This document shows, piece after piece, positions 43,455 to 51,938 of a DNA stretch of 64,000 nt. Position numbers and translations under genes: made by a program. Numbering within the stretch: the first letter of the stretch is position 1; the number at the start of each line of letters is the position of its first letter. The DNA comes from Pontibacter anaerobius (GTDB lineage Bacteria > Bacteroidota > Bacteroidia > Cytophagales > Hymenobacteraceae): assembly GCF_026241195.1 (NCBI RefSeq), contig NZ_JAPFQO010000007.1, forward strand, positions 1 through 64,000. The letters are read 5' to 3'. The notes beneath the pieces were generated by a model. That model was not told the origin of the DNA, made no database searches, and saw nothing but the letters and a program-made list of their open reading frames with translations.

Positions 43455-44138
43455 TTACCCAAACAATGTCGGCGGCGGTGTCTTCAGCTGGGCGATAACC
43501 GTCTGGCCACCCTTGGTTTTCTGGCCGAGTTCGGCCTTTATCTCAGTATCAAGTGGCACGAAGATATCCACGCGGGAGCCGAATTTGATGAAGCCGAACT
43601 CCTCGCCCTGGCTCACCTCATCGCCCTCGCTCACATACCACACGATGCGGCGCGCCATGGCTCCGGCAATCTGGCGGAAGAGCACCTCCGGACCAGCCGT
43701 AGACTCCACCACCACCGTGGTGCGCTCGTTCTGCGTGCTCGACTTAGGGTGCCAGGCCACAAAATAATTGCCCGGGTGATATTTGAAATACTTTACGATA
43801 CCGGATACCGGGTTACGCGTGATGTGCACGTTGATCGGCGACATGAAGATGGAGATCTGCTTGCGCTTGTCCTGGAAATACTCCGGCTCCTCCACCTCCT
43901 CAATCACCACCACTTTACCATCGGCCGGGGCTATGATCAGGTCTTCGTGCAGCAGCAGGGTGCGGTAAGGGCTGCGGAAAAACTGCAGGATCAGCAGGAA
44001 AAGAACGGCTGACACGCCGGAGAATATCCTGTTAAAGGTATCGTTCTCAGCGTTAAAATTGTAGAGCAACAGGTTCAGCGCTACAAGCGCCAGCAATGTA
44101 AAAAATAATATCTTCCGTCCTTCCTTGTGAATTTTCAT
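43455..44138 (-). CDS. psd: Phosphatidylserine decarboxylase family protein
   Basis: This membrane enzyme of 227 residues makes phosphatidylethanolamine. It has two N-terminal helices (about 9-27 and 38-54), PADGKVV near 71-77, FMSPINVHITRNPVSG near 98-113 (with the conserved His) and the self-cleavage site FGSRVD (Gly187-Ser188), where the pyruvoyl group is formed. This is the short type found in archaea and Bacteroidota. It lies downstream of the glutamate dehydrogenase gene but is separated from it by a terminator. Confidence 0.92.
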   Translation of the reverse strand: MKIHKEGRKILFFTLLALVALNLLLYNFNAENDTFNRIFSGVSAVLFLLILQFFRSPYRTLLLHEDLIIAPADGKVVVIEEVEEPEYFQDKRKQISIFMSPINVHITRNPVSGIVKYFKYHPGNYFVAWHPKSSTQNERTTVVVESTAGPEVLFRQIAGAMARRIVWYVSEGDEVSQGEEFGFIKFGSRVDIFVPLDTEIKAELGQKTKGGQTVIAQLKTPPPTLFG

Positions 44139-44177
44139 CCGTTTTTATGTTTGCCGCAGGTACTTTAAACTCATAAA

Positions 44178-44203
44178 AGCCCATCCAGTTACGTGGATGG
44201 GCT
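44178..44203 (-). terminator. Terminator of the glutamate dehydrogenase gene
   Basis: A perfect 10-bp stem AGCCCATCCA/TGGATGGGCT (44178-44187 with 44194-44203) has a 6-nt loop and TTTTATG after it on the minus strand. It isolates the dehydrogenase from psd. Confidence 0.82.
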
Positions 44204-44255
44204 AATACCTGCTTCAAAATTATATAATCTTTCGATTATTCTTCTAAAAAATATT

Positions 44256-45533
44256 TTAGAAGCCGCCGCGGTACTTATAAGTCATGGCAACTTTGTCGAT
44301 TGCCACGATGTAAGCCGCGATACGCATTGGTACGTTATACTTTTGCGAAGCGGCGTAAACGCGCTCAAAGGCCTCGTTCATGATACGCTCGGCACGCTCG
44401 TTTACGCGGTCCAGCGTCCACTTAAAGCCCATGCGGTTTTGCACCCACTCAAAGTATGACACGGTTACACCGCCTGAATTAGCCAGAATATCCGGCACTA
44501 CCATAATGCCTTTCTCGTTGATGATATTGTCGGCCTTGTAAGAAGTAGGGCCATTGGCACCCTCTACAATCAAGCGGGCCTGGATCTTATCCACGTTGTG
44601 AATCGTGATCACGTCTTCCACGGCAGCCGGCACCAACACGTCCACCTTAGAAGTCAGCAGGTCGTCCGGGTTCATCTGCTCTGCTCCTTTAAAACCTTCC
44701 AGGCGACCGTTGTGCGCGTTCTTGTACTCAATTGCCTCCTCGATGTCGATACCATTGTCGTTCCAGTAAGCACCGCTCACGTCGCTCACGCCAAGAATCT
44801 TCACGCCGCGCTCTGCCATCAGTTTGGCGGCCCAGGCGCCCACGTTGCCGAAGCCCTGTACCGCAGCTGTAGACTTGCTTGGGTCCATGCCCAGTTTATC
44901 CATAGCGGCCAGCGCCGACACCATTACACCACGGCCGGTAGCCTCTACGCGGCCCAGTGAGCCACCCAGCACCAGCGGCTTGCCGGTTACCACAGCGTGC
45001 TCCGTAGAGCCTTTTGTCTTAGAGTACTCGTCCATCAGCCAGGCCATTTCGCGAGGGCCCGTGCCCATGTCCGGGGCAGGAATATCGCGGTCCGGGCCGA
45101 AGATATCCAGCAGGGCCGAAGTATAGGCTCTTGTCAGACGCTCTATTTCACCGGCAGACATAGAATACGGGTCGCAGATGATACCACCCTTGGCACCACC
45201 GTACGGGATATCCACCACGGCGCACTTCCAGGTCATCCAGGCGGCCAGCGCCTTCACCTCGTCCAGGAACACATCCGGCGCATAGCGCACACCGCCCTTA
45301 GACGGGCCCAGGATGGTGGAGTGAATTACGCGGTATCCTTCAAACACACGCACCTTGCCATCGTCCATCGTAACAGGCACATTCACGATTACCTGACGCG
45401 TCGGAGACTTCAGCACGTTGTATACTTCCTCATCCAACCCCAGCACCTCAGCCGCTATATTAAAACGCGACATCATCGACTCAAAGGGATTTTCTTTATC
45501 CTTGATCGGAGCTGGCTCTTTGTATAACATCAT
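44256..45533 (-). CDS. gdhA: Glutamate dehydrogenase (Glu/Leu/Phe/Val dehydrogenase family)
   Basis: This cytosolic hexameric-type enzyme of 425 residues catalyses reversible oxidative deamination of glutamate. The substrate and catalytic lysines are visible in GPSKGGVRY (Lys79), WKCAVVDIPYGGAKGG (Lys103 and Lys115), and the catalytic aspartate in PAPDMGTG near 156. The C-terminal nucleotide domain has VQGFGNVG. The size is that of the small, NAD-type bacterial GDH. It sits between the cdsA and psd genes with its own terminator. A more divergent homologue lies at 57245-58477. Confidence 0.94.
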   Translation of the reverse strand: MMLYKEPAPIKDKENPFESMMSRFNIAAEVLGLDEEVYNVLKSPTRQVIVNVPVTMDDGKVRVFEGYRVIHSTILGPSKGGVRYAPDVFLDEVKALAAWMTWKCAVVDIPYGGAKGGIICDPYSMSAGEIERLTRAYTSALLDIFGPDRDIPAPDMGTGPREMAWLMDEYSKTKGSTEHAVVTGKPLVLGGSLGRVEATGRGVMVSALAAMDKLGMDPSKSTAAVQGFGNVGAWAAKLMAERGVKILGVSDVSGAYWNDNGIDIEEAIEYKNAHNGRLEGFKGAEQMNPDDLLTSKVDVLVPAAVEDVITIHNVDKIQARLIVEGANGPTSYKADNIINEKGIMVVPDILANSGGVTVSYFEWVQNRMGFKWTLDRVNERAERIMNEAFERVYAASQKYNVPMRIAAYIVAIDKVAMTYKYRGGF

Positions 45534-45635
45534 CTACTCTTAATTTTATTAGTGAGTACTTAATCAGTTAATTTAATTCCGGGGTAAAGTTGAGAATTAT
45601 ACACACAACCTCCTAAAGGCGGGCTACAAAATTTT

Positions 45636-46463
45636 TTAGAAGATTTTAAGGAAGGCCACGATAAACGGAATCACCATCAGCAGGCTGTCGAACCGGTCGA
45701 GCAGCCCCCCATGGCCAGGCAGCAGAGTACCAGAGTCTTTCACACCCAAACTGCGCTTCAGCATCGACTCTGAGAGATCGCCCAGCACCCCGAAAATGGC
45801 CACAATCACAGCTACCCCTACCCATTGGTATACCTCCAGATCGGCGAAAAGATACGACAGGCCGTAGCCTACCAGCACCGTAAGCAGCGCACCGCCTGCC
45901 CACCCCTCCCAGGTCTTGCCCGGCGAGATGCGCTCGAACAGCTTATGTTTCCCGAAGCTCTTGCCAAAGATGTAGGCGCCCGTGTCGGCGGCCCAGATGA
46001 GCAGCATCAGCCCAAGTATGGGTTGCCAGCTATAGCCATCATTCAGGAAGCCCAGCAGGTGCAGCAGCCCGAAGGGGCCAGCCACGTAGGCCACGCCCGT
46101 AAGCGTAAAGGCAATATTGGTGAAAGGCTGCGGCTTTTTGCGGTACATTTCGGCGATAAACACCAGAAACAGCAGCGGCAGCGAGAGGTAAAGCAGTTCG
46201 GCAGGTACCAACTCTTTCTGCACCAGGAACATGGAGGCAAAAAACACACTGCTAAGCAGAAGCCCCAGTGGCCGGTTAGGCCGTATGCCCTGTACGCCTA
46301 CCAACGTATAAAACTCGGAGACACCCAGCAGGGTGAGCCCCAGGAACAGCAGAAAATAGGTCCACTCGCTGAACCAGATGCCGCCTATAAACACTGCTGC
46401 GCCCAGCACCCCTACTATGATCCGTTGATTTAAATTACTGAGGGTTGATAGCTTGTTACTCAT
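45636..46463 (-). CDS. cdsA: Phosphatidate cytidylyltransferase (CDP-diglyceride synthase)
   Basis: This polytopic membrane enzyme of 275 residues makes CDP-diacylglycerol from phosphatidate and CTP. It has about eight helices and the family signature near the C-terminus, SESMLKRSLGVKDSGTLLPG then HGGLLDRFDSLL, with the conserved acidic and basic residues. It is preceded, 54 bp upstream on the same strand, by the CPBP protease gene and probably shares its transcript. It supplies the precursor for phosphatidylserine, hence the link with psd. Confidence 0.95.
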   Translation of the reverse strand: MSNKLSTLSNLNQRIIVGVLGAAVFIGGIWFSEWTYFLLFLGLTLLGVSEFYTLVGVQGIRPNRPLGLLLSSVFFASMFLVQKELVPAELLYLSLPLLFLVFIAEMYRKKPQPFTNIAFTLTGVAYVAGPFGLLHLLGFLNDGYSWQPILGLMLLIWAADTGAYIFGKSFGKHKLFERISPGKTWEGWAGGALLTVLVGYGLSYLFADLEVYQWVGVAVIVAIFGVLGDLSESMLKRSLGVKDSGTLLPGHGGLLDRFDSLLMVIPFIVAFLKIF

Positions 46464-46517
46464 GTACAGGAGTTGTGTCGGCAGGGCGACAAGTGTAAGG
46501 GTTAGGGTTTGGTTTCT

Positions 46518-47483
46518 TTATTCTAGGTCTTCTGACACGCCGGCCTCCGCCACACGTGGGTGACGCAAAGGCAAACGGGCAAATGCCTGGTAAAGGAAAT
46601 AGATAATGACCGCACTTACCAGCACCGATAGCGTGATACTGTACCACGGCATTGCCTCAGTACTCTCAATATCGGCGTCAATGGCGCGTGTCTGCTGCAA
46701 GTATAGCAGAAAAACGGTAAACCCGTTGTTCACGAAGTGCGCCACGATCGGCACAATAATACGGCCCGACCAAAAGTATAAATATCCGAACAACGCACCA
46801 AGTATGGCCCGTGGTAAAAACCCGAAGAACTGCACGTGTATCGCCGCGAAGATGATACCCGTTACCCAGATGGCCACGTGTATATTGCCGAACCACCGGA
46901 AGACCTGCCGCTGCATAATGCCCCGGAAAACCAGCTCCTCGCCCACGGCAGGTATAACGGCAAAAATCACCAGGCCTATCAGCAGCTCGGGCAAAGAGTT
47001 AAATTGGGCGATAAGTTTGGTGAGTTCGGCCAGCTGTTCCTCCTGCGCCCGCGCCCAGCGCTCAAACCCATCCATAAAATCCGGAAAATTCAGGTTAGCA
47101 TTCCAGTTGATGATGACCGAGTTGGCCGGCATAATGGCAATGATCAGCAGGCCGGTGAGCAGCACCAGCAGCCACGGCGAGGGCACTTTCGGGTTCAGAT
47201 AGTCATCCAGCTTAAGGTGGAGCGAGAGCAGCAGGAACAGCGGCGCCACGATAAAAGCGAAGAACTGCAGCACCCCCTGCAGCAGCAGCATCACGCCTGC
47301 CCCCTGCGGGTGCTCGGCGGGAGCGGAGGCCACGCCCGCCAACTCAATAAAGCTTATCCCAAAGATCAGGTTTGCCAGAATGCTCACCACAAACATAGCT
47401 ACAAAGTAGCCGCCGGCCATGTAAACTAACAGCAGTAACAATACCCAACTTGGGTGAAGATCTTTCGAGATGAAACCTTTCAT
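46518..47483 (-). CDS. CPBP family intramembrane glutamic protease
   Basis: This membrane protein of 321 residues has seven or eight helices. The active-site motifs of the Abi/CPBP (CAAX-protease-like) family are complete: EELVFRG at 182-188, FAAIHVQFFGFLPR with His216, and HFVNNG with His249 and Asn253. The family includes prenyl-protein proteases and bacteriocin-immunity proteins; the substrate here is unknown. It is divergent from dusB across a 53-bp gap that contains a 14-bp palindrome, and is followed by cdsA. Confidence 0.9.
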   Translation of the reverse strand: MKGFISKDLHPSWVLLLLLVYMAGGYFVAMFVVSILANLIFGISFIELAGVASAPAEHPQGAGVMLLLQGVLQFFAFIVAPLFLLLSLHLKLDDYLNPKVPSPWLLVLLTGLLIIAIMPANSVIINWNANLNFPDFMDGFERWARAQEEQLAELTKLIAQFNSLPELLIGLVIFAVIPAVGEELVFRGIMQRQVFRWFGNIHVAIWVTGIIFAAIHVQFFGFLPRAILGALFGYLYFWSGRIIVPIVAHFVNNGFTVFLLYLQQTRAIDADIESTEAMPWYSITLSVLVSAVIIYFLYQAFARLPLRHPRVAEAGVSEDLE

Positions 47484-47504
47484 AGGGAGAATTAGGTTTA
47501 ATTG

Positions 47505-47518
47505 GCGTAAATTTACGC
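47505..47518. promoter_or_regulatory. Palindrome between divergent CPBP protease and dusB genes
   Basis: GCGTAAATTTACGC is a perfect 14-bp palindrome placed almost exactly midway between the two start codons. Its core TAAATTTA is close to the -7 form TAnnTTTG on both strands. It may be an operator or overlapping promoters. Confidence 0.45.
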
Positions 47519-47536
47519 GAATAATTAAATTTTGCT

Positions 47537-48532
47537 TTGGTAAAGATTGCTAACATAGAGTTAGGGGAGTTTCCGTTGCTGCTGGCACCGATGGAGGACG
47601 TGAGTGATCCGCCCTTCCGCAAAGTATGCAAGGCCAACGGTGCCGACCTCATGTACACAGAGTTTATCTCCTCTGAGGGTTTGATACGTGATGCCGCCAA
47701 AAGTGTGCAAAAACTCGACATTTTCGACTACGAGCGCCCTATCGGCATCCAGATTTTCGGTTCAGACATTGAGTCCATGCGCGAGGCGGCGATCGTGTCG
47801 GCACAGGCCGGGCCGGACCTGATCGACATCAACTATGGCTGCCCTGTAAAAAACGTGGCCTGCAAGGGAGCGGGTGCGGCTTTGCTGCGCGACATCCCGA
47901 AGATGGTGAAAATGACCGAGGAGATCGTGAAGGCGACTAACCTACCGGTTACCGTAAAGACGCGCCTGGGCTGGGACGAGGACACCAAGTATATAGTAGA
48001 GACGGCGGAGCGCCTGCAGGACATCGGCATAAAAGCGCTAAGTATACATGGCCGCACACGCGTGCAGATGTACAAGGGCGAGGCCGACTGGAGCCTGATT
48101 GCAGAGGTGAAGAACAACCCGCGTATGCACATCCCGATCTTCGGCAACGGCGATATCGACTCGCCGCAAAAAGCTGTGGAGTACCGCAACAAGTATGGCG
48201 TGGACGGCATTATGATCGGCCGCGCCAGCATAGGCTACCCGTGGATCTTCAACGAGATCAAGCATTATATGGCAACCGGCGAGATCTTGCCGGGACCAAC
48301 CTTGGAGGAGCGCGTGGAGGTTTGCCGCCAGCACTTTACGCACTCGCTGGAGTGGAAAGGCGACAAACTGGGTATTTTTGAGATGCGCCGCCACTACACC
48401 AACTATTTCCGCGGGTTGCCGCACTTCAAGCCGCTGCGCATGAAACTGGTGCAGTCTGAAGACATACAGGAGATCTACGACACGCTGGATGAGATTGCCC
48501 AGACCATGAGCTATGCGGAGGTAGAAAGGTAG
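47537..48532 (+). CDS. dusB: tRNA-dihydrouridine synthase B
   Basis: This FMN enzyme of 331 residues reduces a uridine of the tRNA D-loop. The N-terminal LLLAPMEDVSDPPFR, the active-site phrase INYGCPVKNV with catalytic Cys102, and HGRTRVQMYKG near 172 are diagnostic. The start is a TTG at 47537: an in-frame TAA lies at 47522-47524 and no ATG is available before the conserved MVKI-like beginning. It is followed by a hairpin at 48558. Confidence 0.95.
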   Translation: MVKIANIELGEFPLLLAPMEDVSDPPFRKVCKANGADLMYTEFISSEGLIRDAAKSVQKLDIFDYERPIGIQIFGSDIESMREAAIVSAQAGPDLIDINYGCPVKNVACKGAGAALLRDIPKMVKMTEEIVKATNLPVTVKTRLGWDEDTKYIVETAERLQDIGIKALSIHGRTRVQMYKGEADWSLIAEVKNNPRMHIPIFGNGDIDSPQKAVEYRNKYGVDGIMIGRASIGYPWIFNEIKHYMATGEILPGPTLEERVEVCRQHFTHSLEWKGDKLGIFEMRRHYTNYFRGLPHFKPLRMKLVQSEDIQEIYDTLDEIAQTMSYAEVER

Positions 48533-48557
48533 ACTGCCGCCTCCGTTATACTTTTTC

Positions 48558-48585
48558 AATCCCCTGCCGCATTCGGCCGGGGATT
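48558..48585 (+). terminator. Terminator of dusB
   Basis: AATCCCC-T-GCCG pairs with CGGC-C-GGGGATT (48558-48569 with 48574-48585), followed by ATTCTTTT. Confidence 0.78.
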
Positions 48586-48777
48586 ATTCTTTTGGGCAAC
48601 AAGTATAAATCCGCAAGAATCGGGTTGAAAGTGTAAAGCCGTTTAGCTATTTGCCTTTGTTAAACCACTGTTCCTGACAGATTATAAATAGACCTTACGG
48701 CAGGCAAACAAATCTGCCGCCCCGATGCTTATTTTTGTGGCAACACCATACTTTGTAACCTTTTAACACTCCAGACT

Positions 48778-49683
48778 ATCAAAACTGCTACTAAACCCGC
48801 CGCACAAGACACTTCGACGCCAGCCCTGGCCTGGCTCCTGGTGGTTATACTTGCCCTGATCTGGGGCACCTCGTTTATACTTATCAAGAAGGGGCTGGTG
48901 GTTTACTCCTCGGATGAACTGGGCGCCCTGCGCATGGTGATCGCCTGCGCCGCGCTTTTGCCGTTTGCCATAAAGCACATGCGCAAAGTGGAGCCAGGCA
49001 GCTGGAAGTTTTTACTGGGCAGCGGTCTTTTGGGCAACTTCTTCCCAGCCTTCCTGTTTGCCTACGCCGAAACGCGCCTGGCCAGCGGACTGGCCGGTGT
49101 ACTCAACTCCCTCACGGCGCTGTTCACGCTACTGGTGGGCGCCATCTTCTTCAGCCAGTCCATCACCTGGATGCGCATGCTCGGTATTATTATCGGCATA
49201 GTGGGCACGGCTGTGCTCATTTTCTCCGGTAACGGCAGCGCAGACCTGGATAACAAATACTATGGCCTGTACATTGTGTTGGCCACAATCTTCTACGGCG
49301 GCAGCGTAAACATTATCAAGCACCGGCTGCATGGCATTAAACCCATCGCTATCTCCAGCCTGGCGCTGCTAACGGTAGGGCCAGTATCGTTGGTGTACCT
49401 GCTAAGCACCGACTTTTTCTACAAGCTGCAGCATGTGCCGGGAGCCTGGGAGGCGCTCATGTACATCGCCATACTTGCCGTGTTCAGCACCGCCATCGCG
49501 CTTATACTTTTCAACAAGCTCATCCACATATCCACCACCCTCTTCGCCAGCTCCACCACCTACCTGATTCCGATCGTGGCGCTGATGTGGGGCGTGCTGG
49601 ACGGCGAAACCATCGAGCTGTGGCATTATATGGGCATGGTGGTGATCCTGGCAGGAGTGTTTATCGTGAACAGGGCAAAGTAA
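48778..49683 (+). CDS. EamA/DMT family transporter, start uncertain
   Basis: This membrane protein of about 300 residues has ten helices and two EamA repeats (ALIWGTSFILIKKGL in the first; FYGGSVNIIKHRL in the second). Members export or import small metabolites; the substrate is unknown. The start is unclear. A GTG at 48841 would begin inside the first helix. In frame upstream there is no ATG, but from an ATC codon at 48778 the reading gives a normal N-terminus (MKTATKPAAQ... then ALAWLLVVILALIWG). ATC as a start is rare; a CTG at 48826 is another choice. I extend the gene to 48778. Confidence 0.82.
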   Translation: MKTATKPAAQDTSTPALAWLLVVILALIWGTSFILIKKGLVVYSSDELGALRMVIACAALLPFAIKHMRKVEPGSWKFLLGSGLLGNFFPAFLFAYAETRLASGLAGVLNSLTALFTLLVGAIFFSQSITWMRMLGIIIGIVGTAVLIFSGNGSADLDNKYYGLYIVLATIFYGGSVNIIKHRLHGIKPIAISSLALLTVGPVSLVYLLSTDFFYKLQHVPGAWEALMYIAILAVFSTAIALILFNKLIHISTTLFASSTTYLIPIVALMWGVLDGETIELWHYMGMVVILAGVFIVNRAK

Positions 49684-49877
49684 CTACGTGTTGCACAGGC
49701 AAAAACAATCATCCGGATTTCCCTTCAAGTATAACCAGCCCACTTTATACTTCTCTTTTGCCGCTGCTGCACTTTTGCTGGCCTGCACAGTGTAGGCGCT
49801 ACCGTGCGGTACAAACATTTCTGAGTTTCCTAATTCTTTTCTATCTTAGGGAGTTTACAAACCCGTCAACATTCTGA

Positions 49878-51866
49878 ATGAAGCTTTACAAGCCCCTCCT
49901 GAGCCTCCTGTTGCTCCTGCTGCTATCGGTGCAAGCCATGGCGCAAGACCTGGTTTCCAAAGAAGACATTGAAGAACTACAGCTACAGGCTATAAACGAC
50001 ACAGCCTTTACCCTGCGCACCGTTACAGAAACGGGCAACCTGATGAAGTATAGCGGCGTGCTGCCGTTGCGCATTAACGGGGAGCTGCAGGAGTCCGAGT
50101 TTACCGACGGCGAAACCACCTTCTCTCTTCCCGAAAGTGCCGACCTTGTACAGGTTAGCGCCAACATGGGCACCCATACCCTGGCCCGCCTCTACCGCAT
50201 GGATGTGGAGGAGGAGCGCGGTGTGCGCGAGTTCCCGATGTGGCTGTCCATACTGCCGCCGCTTATCGCTATTGTGCTGGCGCTTATCTTCCGGGAGGTG
50301 CTGCTGGCGCTTTTCGCCGGCATCTGGATAGGTGGCTTCGTGATTTACGGGCTCTCCTTTAAATCTATTTTCACGGGCTTGCTGGCCGTAGGCGACACGT
50401 ACCTCATGGAGGCCCTCACCGACGGCGACCACGTTTCGGTAATTATTTTCTCGATGTTGATCGGGGGCATGGTGGCCATTATTTCCAAGAACGGCGGCAT
50501 GGCCGGCGTGGTGAACCTGCTTTCGCGTTATGCCAAATCGGCTAAAAGCTCGCAAGTGGTAACCTGGGTTCTGGGCGTGGCTATTTTCTTTGATGATTAC
50601 GCCAATACCCTGATCGTGGGCAACACCATGCGCCCCGTAACCGATGGCCACCGCGTGTCCCGAGAGAAACTGGCTTACATAGTAGACAGTACCGCCGCCC
50701 CTGTGGCCGCCATCGCCTTCGTAACCACCTGGATTGGGGCTGAGCTGGGCTACATTAAAGACGCAGCCGCCAGCTTGGGTATTGAGGAAGGCGCATACTC
50801 TATGTTCTTCCACTCGCTGGAGTATGCTTATTACCCGGTGCTCACGCTGGTGTTTATGCTGATGCTGATCCTGATGAACCGCGATTTCGGTTCCATGCAT
50901 AAGGCCGAGGTAAGAGCCCGCACCACTGGCGAGGTATCCGCAGTTCGCACCGACCGCGCCGGGCAGGAGAAGCAGCAACAGGAAATGGCCGAGTTTGAGC
51001 CGATCGACGAGACCCGCACCCGCGCCATTAACGCGCTGCTGCCCGTGCTCACCGTGATCGGGGGTACCATGATTGGCCTGCTCTACACGGGTTACAGCCC
51101 GGAAGTATGGGACGATGCCGGCATCGGCTTCCTGCGCAAGCTCTCCATCACCATCGGCGACTCTAACTCGTACACTGCCCTAATATGGGCCTCTTTGAGT
51201 GGCGTGATCGTGGCCATTGCCCTAACGGCAAGCCAGCGCATCATGAGCCTTACCGAAACGATGGAGTCTTTGGTGGTTGGGTTCAAAACCATGCTGCCGG
51301 CCATACTTATACTGGTACTGGCCTGGTCTCTGGCGGCAGTAACGCAGGAGCTGTACACGGCGGAGTATTTAACCTCGCTGTTCTCAGGCAACATATCCCC
51401 GCACTTCCTGCCGGAGATCACCTTCTTCCTGGCGGCTGTTATTGCCTTCTCGACAGGCTCCAGTTGGGGCACCATGGCCATACTTTACCCACTCATGATG
51501 CCGGCGGCCTGGTACGTGTGCCAGCAGCAGGGCTTAAGTATGGAGGAGACGATGCCGATCATTTACAATGTGATATCGGTGGTGCTGGCAGGCTCCGTTT
51601 TCGGCGATCACTGCTCCCCTATCTCCGATACCACCATCCTGAGCTCGCTGGCCTCCGGCTGCAACCACATTGACCACGTGAAGACACAGCTGCCTTACGC
51701 CCTCACGGTGGCCCTGGTAGCCAATATTGTCTGCACCAACCTCTCCTCCTTTGGGGTGCACTGGCTGCTGGTTTACGCCATTGGCGCCGCCATACTTTGG
51801 GGACTGATAAAACTCCTGGGCAAGAAAAACGAAGTAGAGGTTGTACCTGCCGCAGAGGTGGCCTAA
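49878..51866 (+). CDS. NhaC-type Na+/H+ antiporter with an exported N-terminal domain
   Basis: This protein of 662 residues begins with a signal peptide (MKLYKPLLSLLLLLLLSVQA, cut near MAQ) and a small beta-rich domain (about 25-115), followed by an NhaC/IT-superfamily membrane domain from about 122. The antiporter core shows FDDYANTLIVGNTMRPVTD near 236-254, AFSTGSSWGTMAI near 525 and GSVFGDHCSPISDTTILSS near 571-589, the conserved Asp/Asn-containing stretches. A polar linker rich in Gln and Glu (RAGQEKQQQEMAEFEPIDE) lies in the cytosolic loop near 350. The N-terminal domain resembles nothing I can name; it may act as a periplasmic lid or sensor. Confidence 0.88.
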   Translation: MKLYKPLLSLLLLLLLSVQAMAQDLVSKEDIEELQLQAINDTAFTLRTVTETGNLMKYSGVLPLRINGELQESEFTDGETTFSLPESADLVQVSANMGTHTLARLYRMDVEEERGVREFPMWLSILPPLIAIVLALIFREVLLALFAGIWIGGFVIYGLSFKSIFTGLLAVGDTYLMEALTDGDHVSVIIFSMLIGGMVAIISKNGGMAGVVNLLSRYAKSAKSSQVVTWVLGVAIFFDDYANTLIVGNTMRPVTDGHRVSREKLAYIVDSTAAPVAAIAFVTTWIGAELGYIKDAAASLGIEEGAYSMFFHSLEYAYYPVLTLVFMLMLILMNRDFGSMHKAEVRARTTGEVSAVRTDRAGQEKQQQEMAEFEPIDETRTRAINALLPVLTVIGGTMIGLLYTGYSPEVWDDAGIGFLRKLSITIGDSNSYTALIWASLSGVIVAIALTASQRIMSLTETMESLVVGFKTMLPAILILVLAWSLAAVTQELYTAEYLTSLFSGNISPHFLPEITFFLAAVIAFSTGSSWGTMAILYPLMMPAAWYVCQQQGLSMEETMPIIYNVISVVLAGSVFGDHCSPISDTTILSSLASGCNHIDHVKTQLPYALTVALVANIVCTNLSSFGVHWLLVYAIGAAILWGLIKLLGKKNEVEVVPAAEVA

Positions 51867-51871
51867 AGTAA

Positions 51872-51928
51872 AAGTATAAAAATAGCGCGGCTGCCCTGGT
51901 TCGGGGCAGCCGCGCTATTTTTATACTT
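51872..51928. terminator. Very long bidirectional terminator with motif ends
   Basis: A perfect 25-bp stem (51872-51896 with 51904-51928) has a 7-nt loop. The arms begin with AAGTATAAAAA and end with TTTTTATACTT, so a full heptamer copy lies at each base of the hairpin. It lies between convergent genes. Confidence 0.92.
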
Positions 51929-51938
51929 GTCTGTGGCC

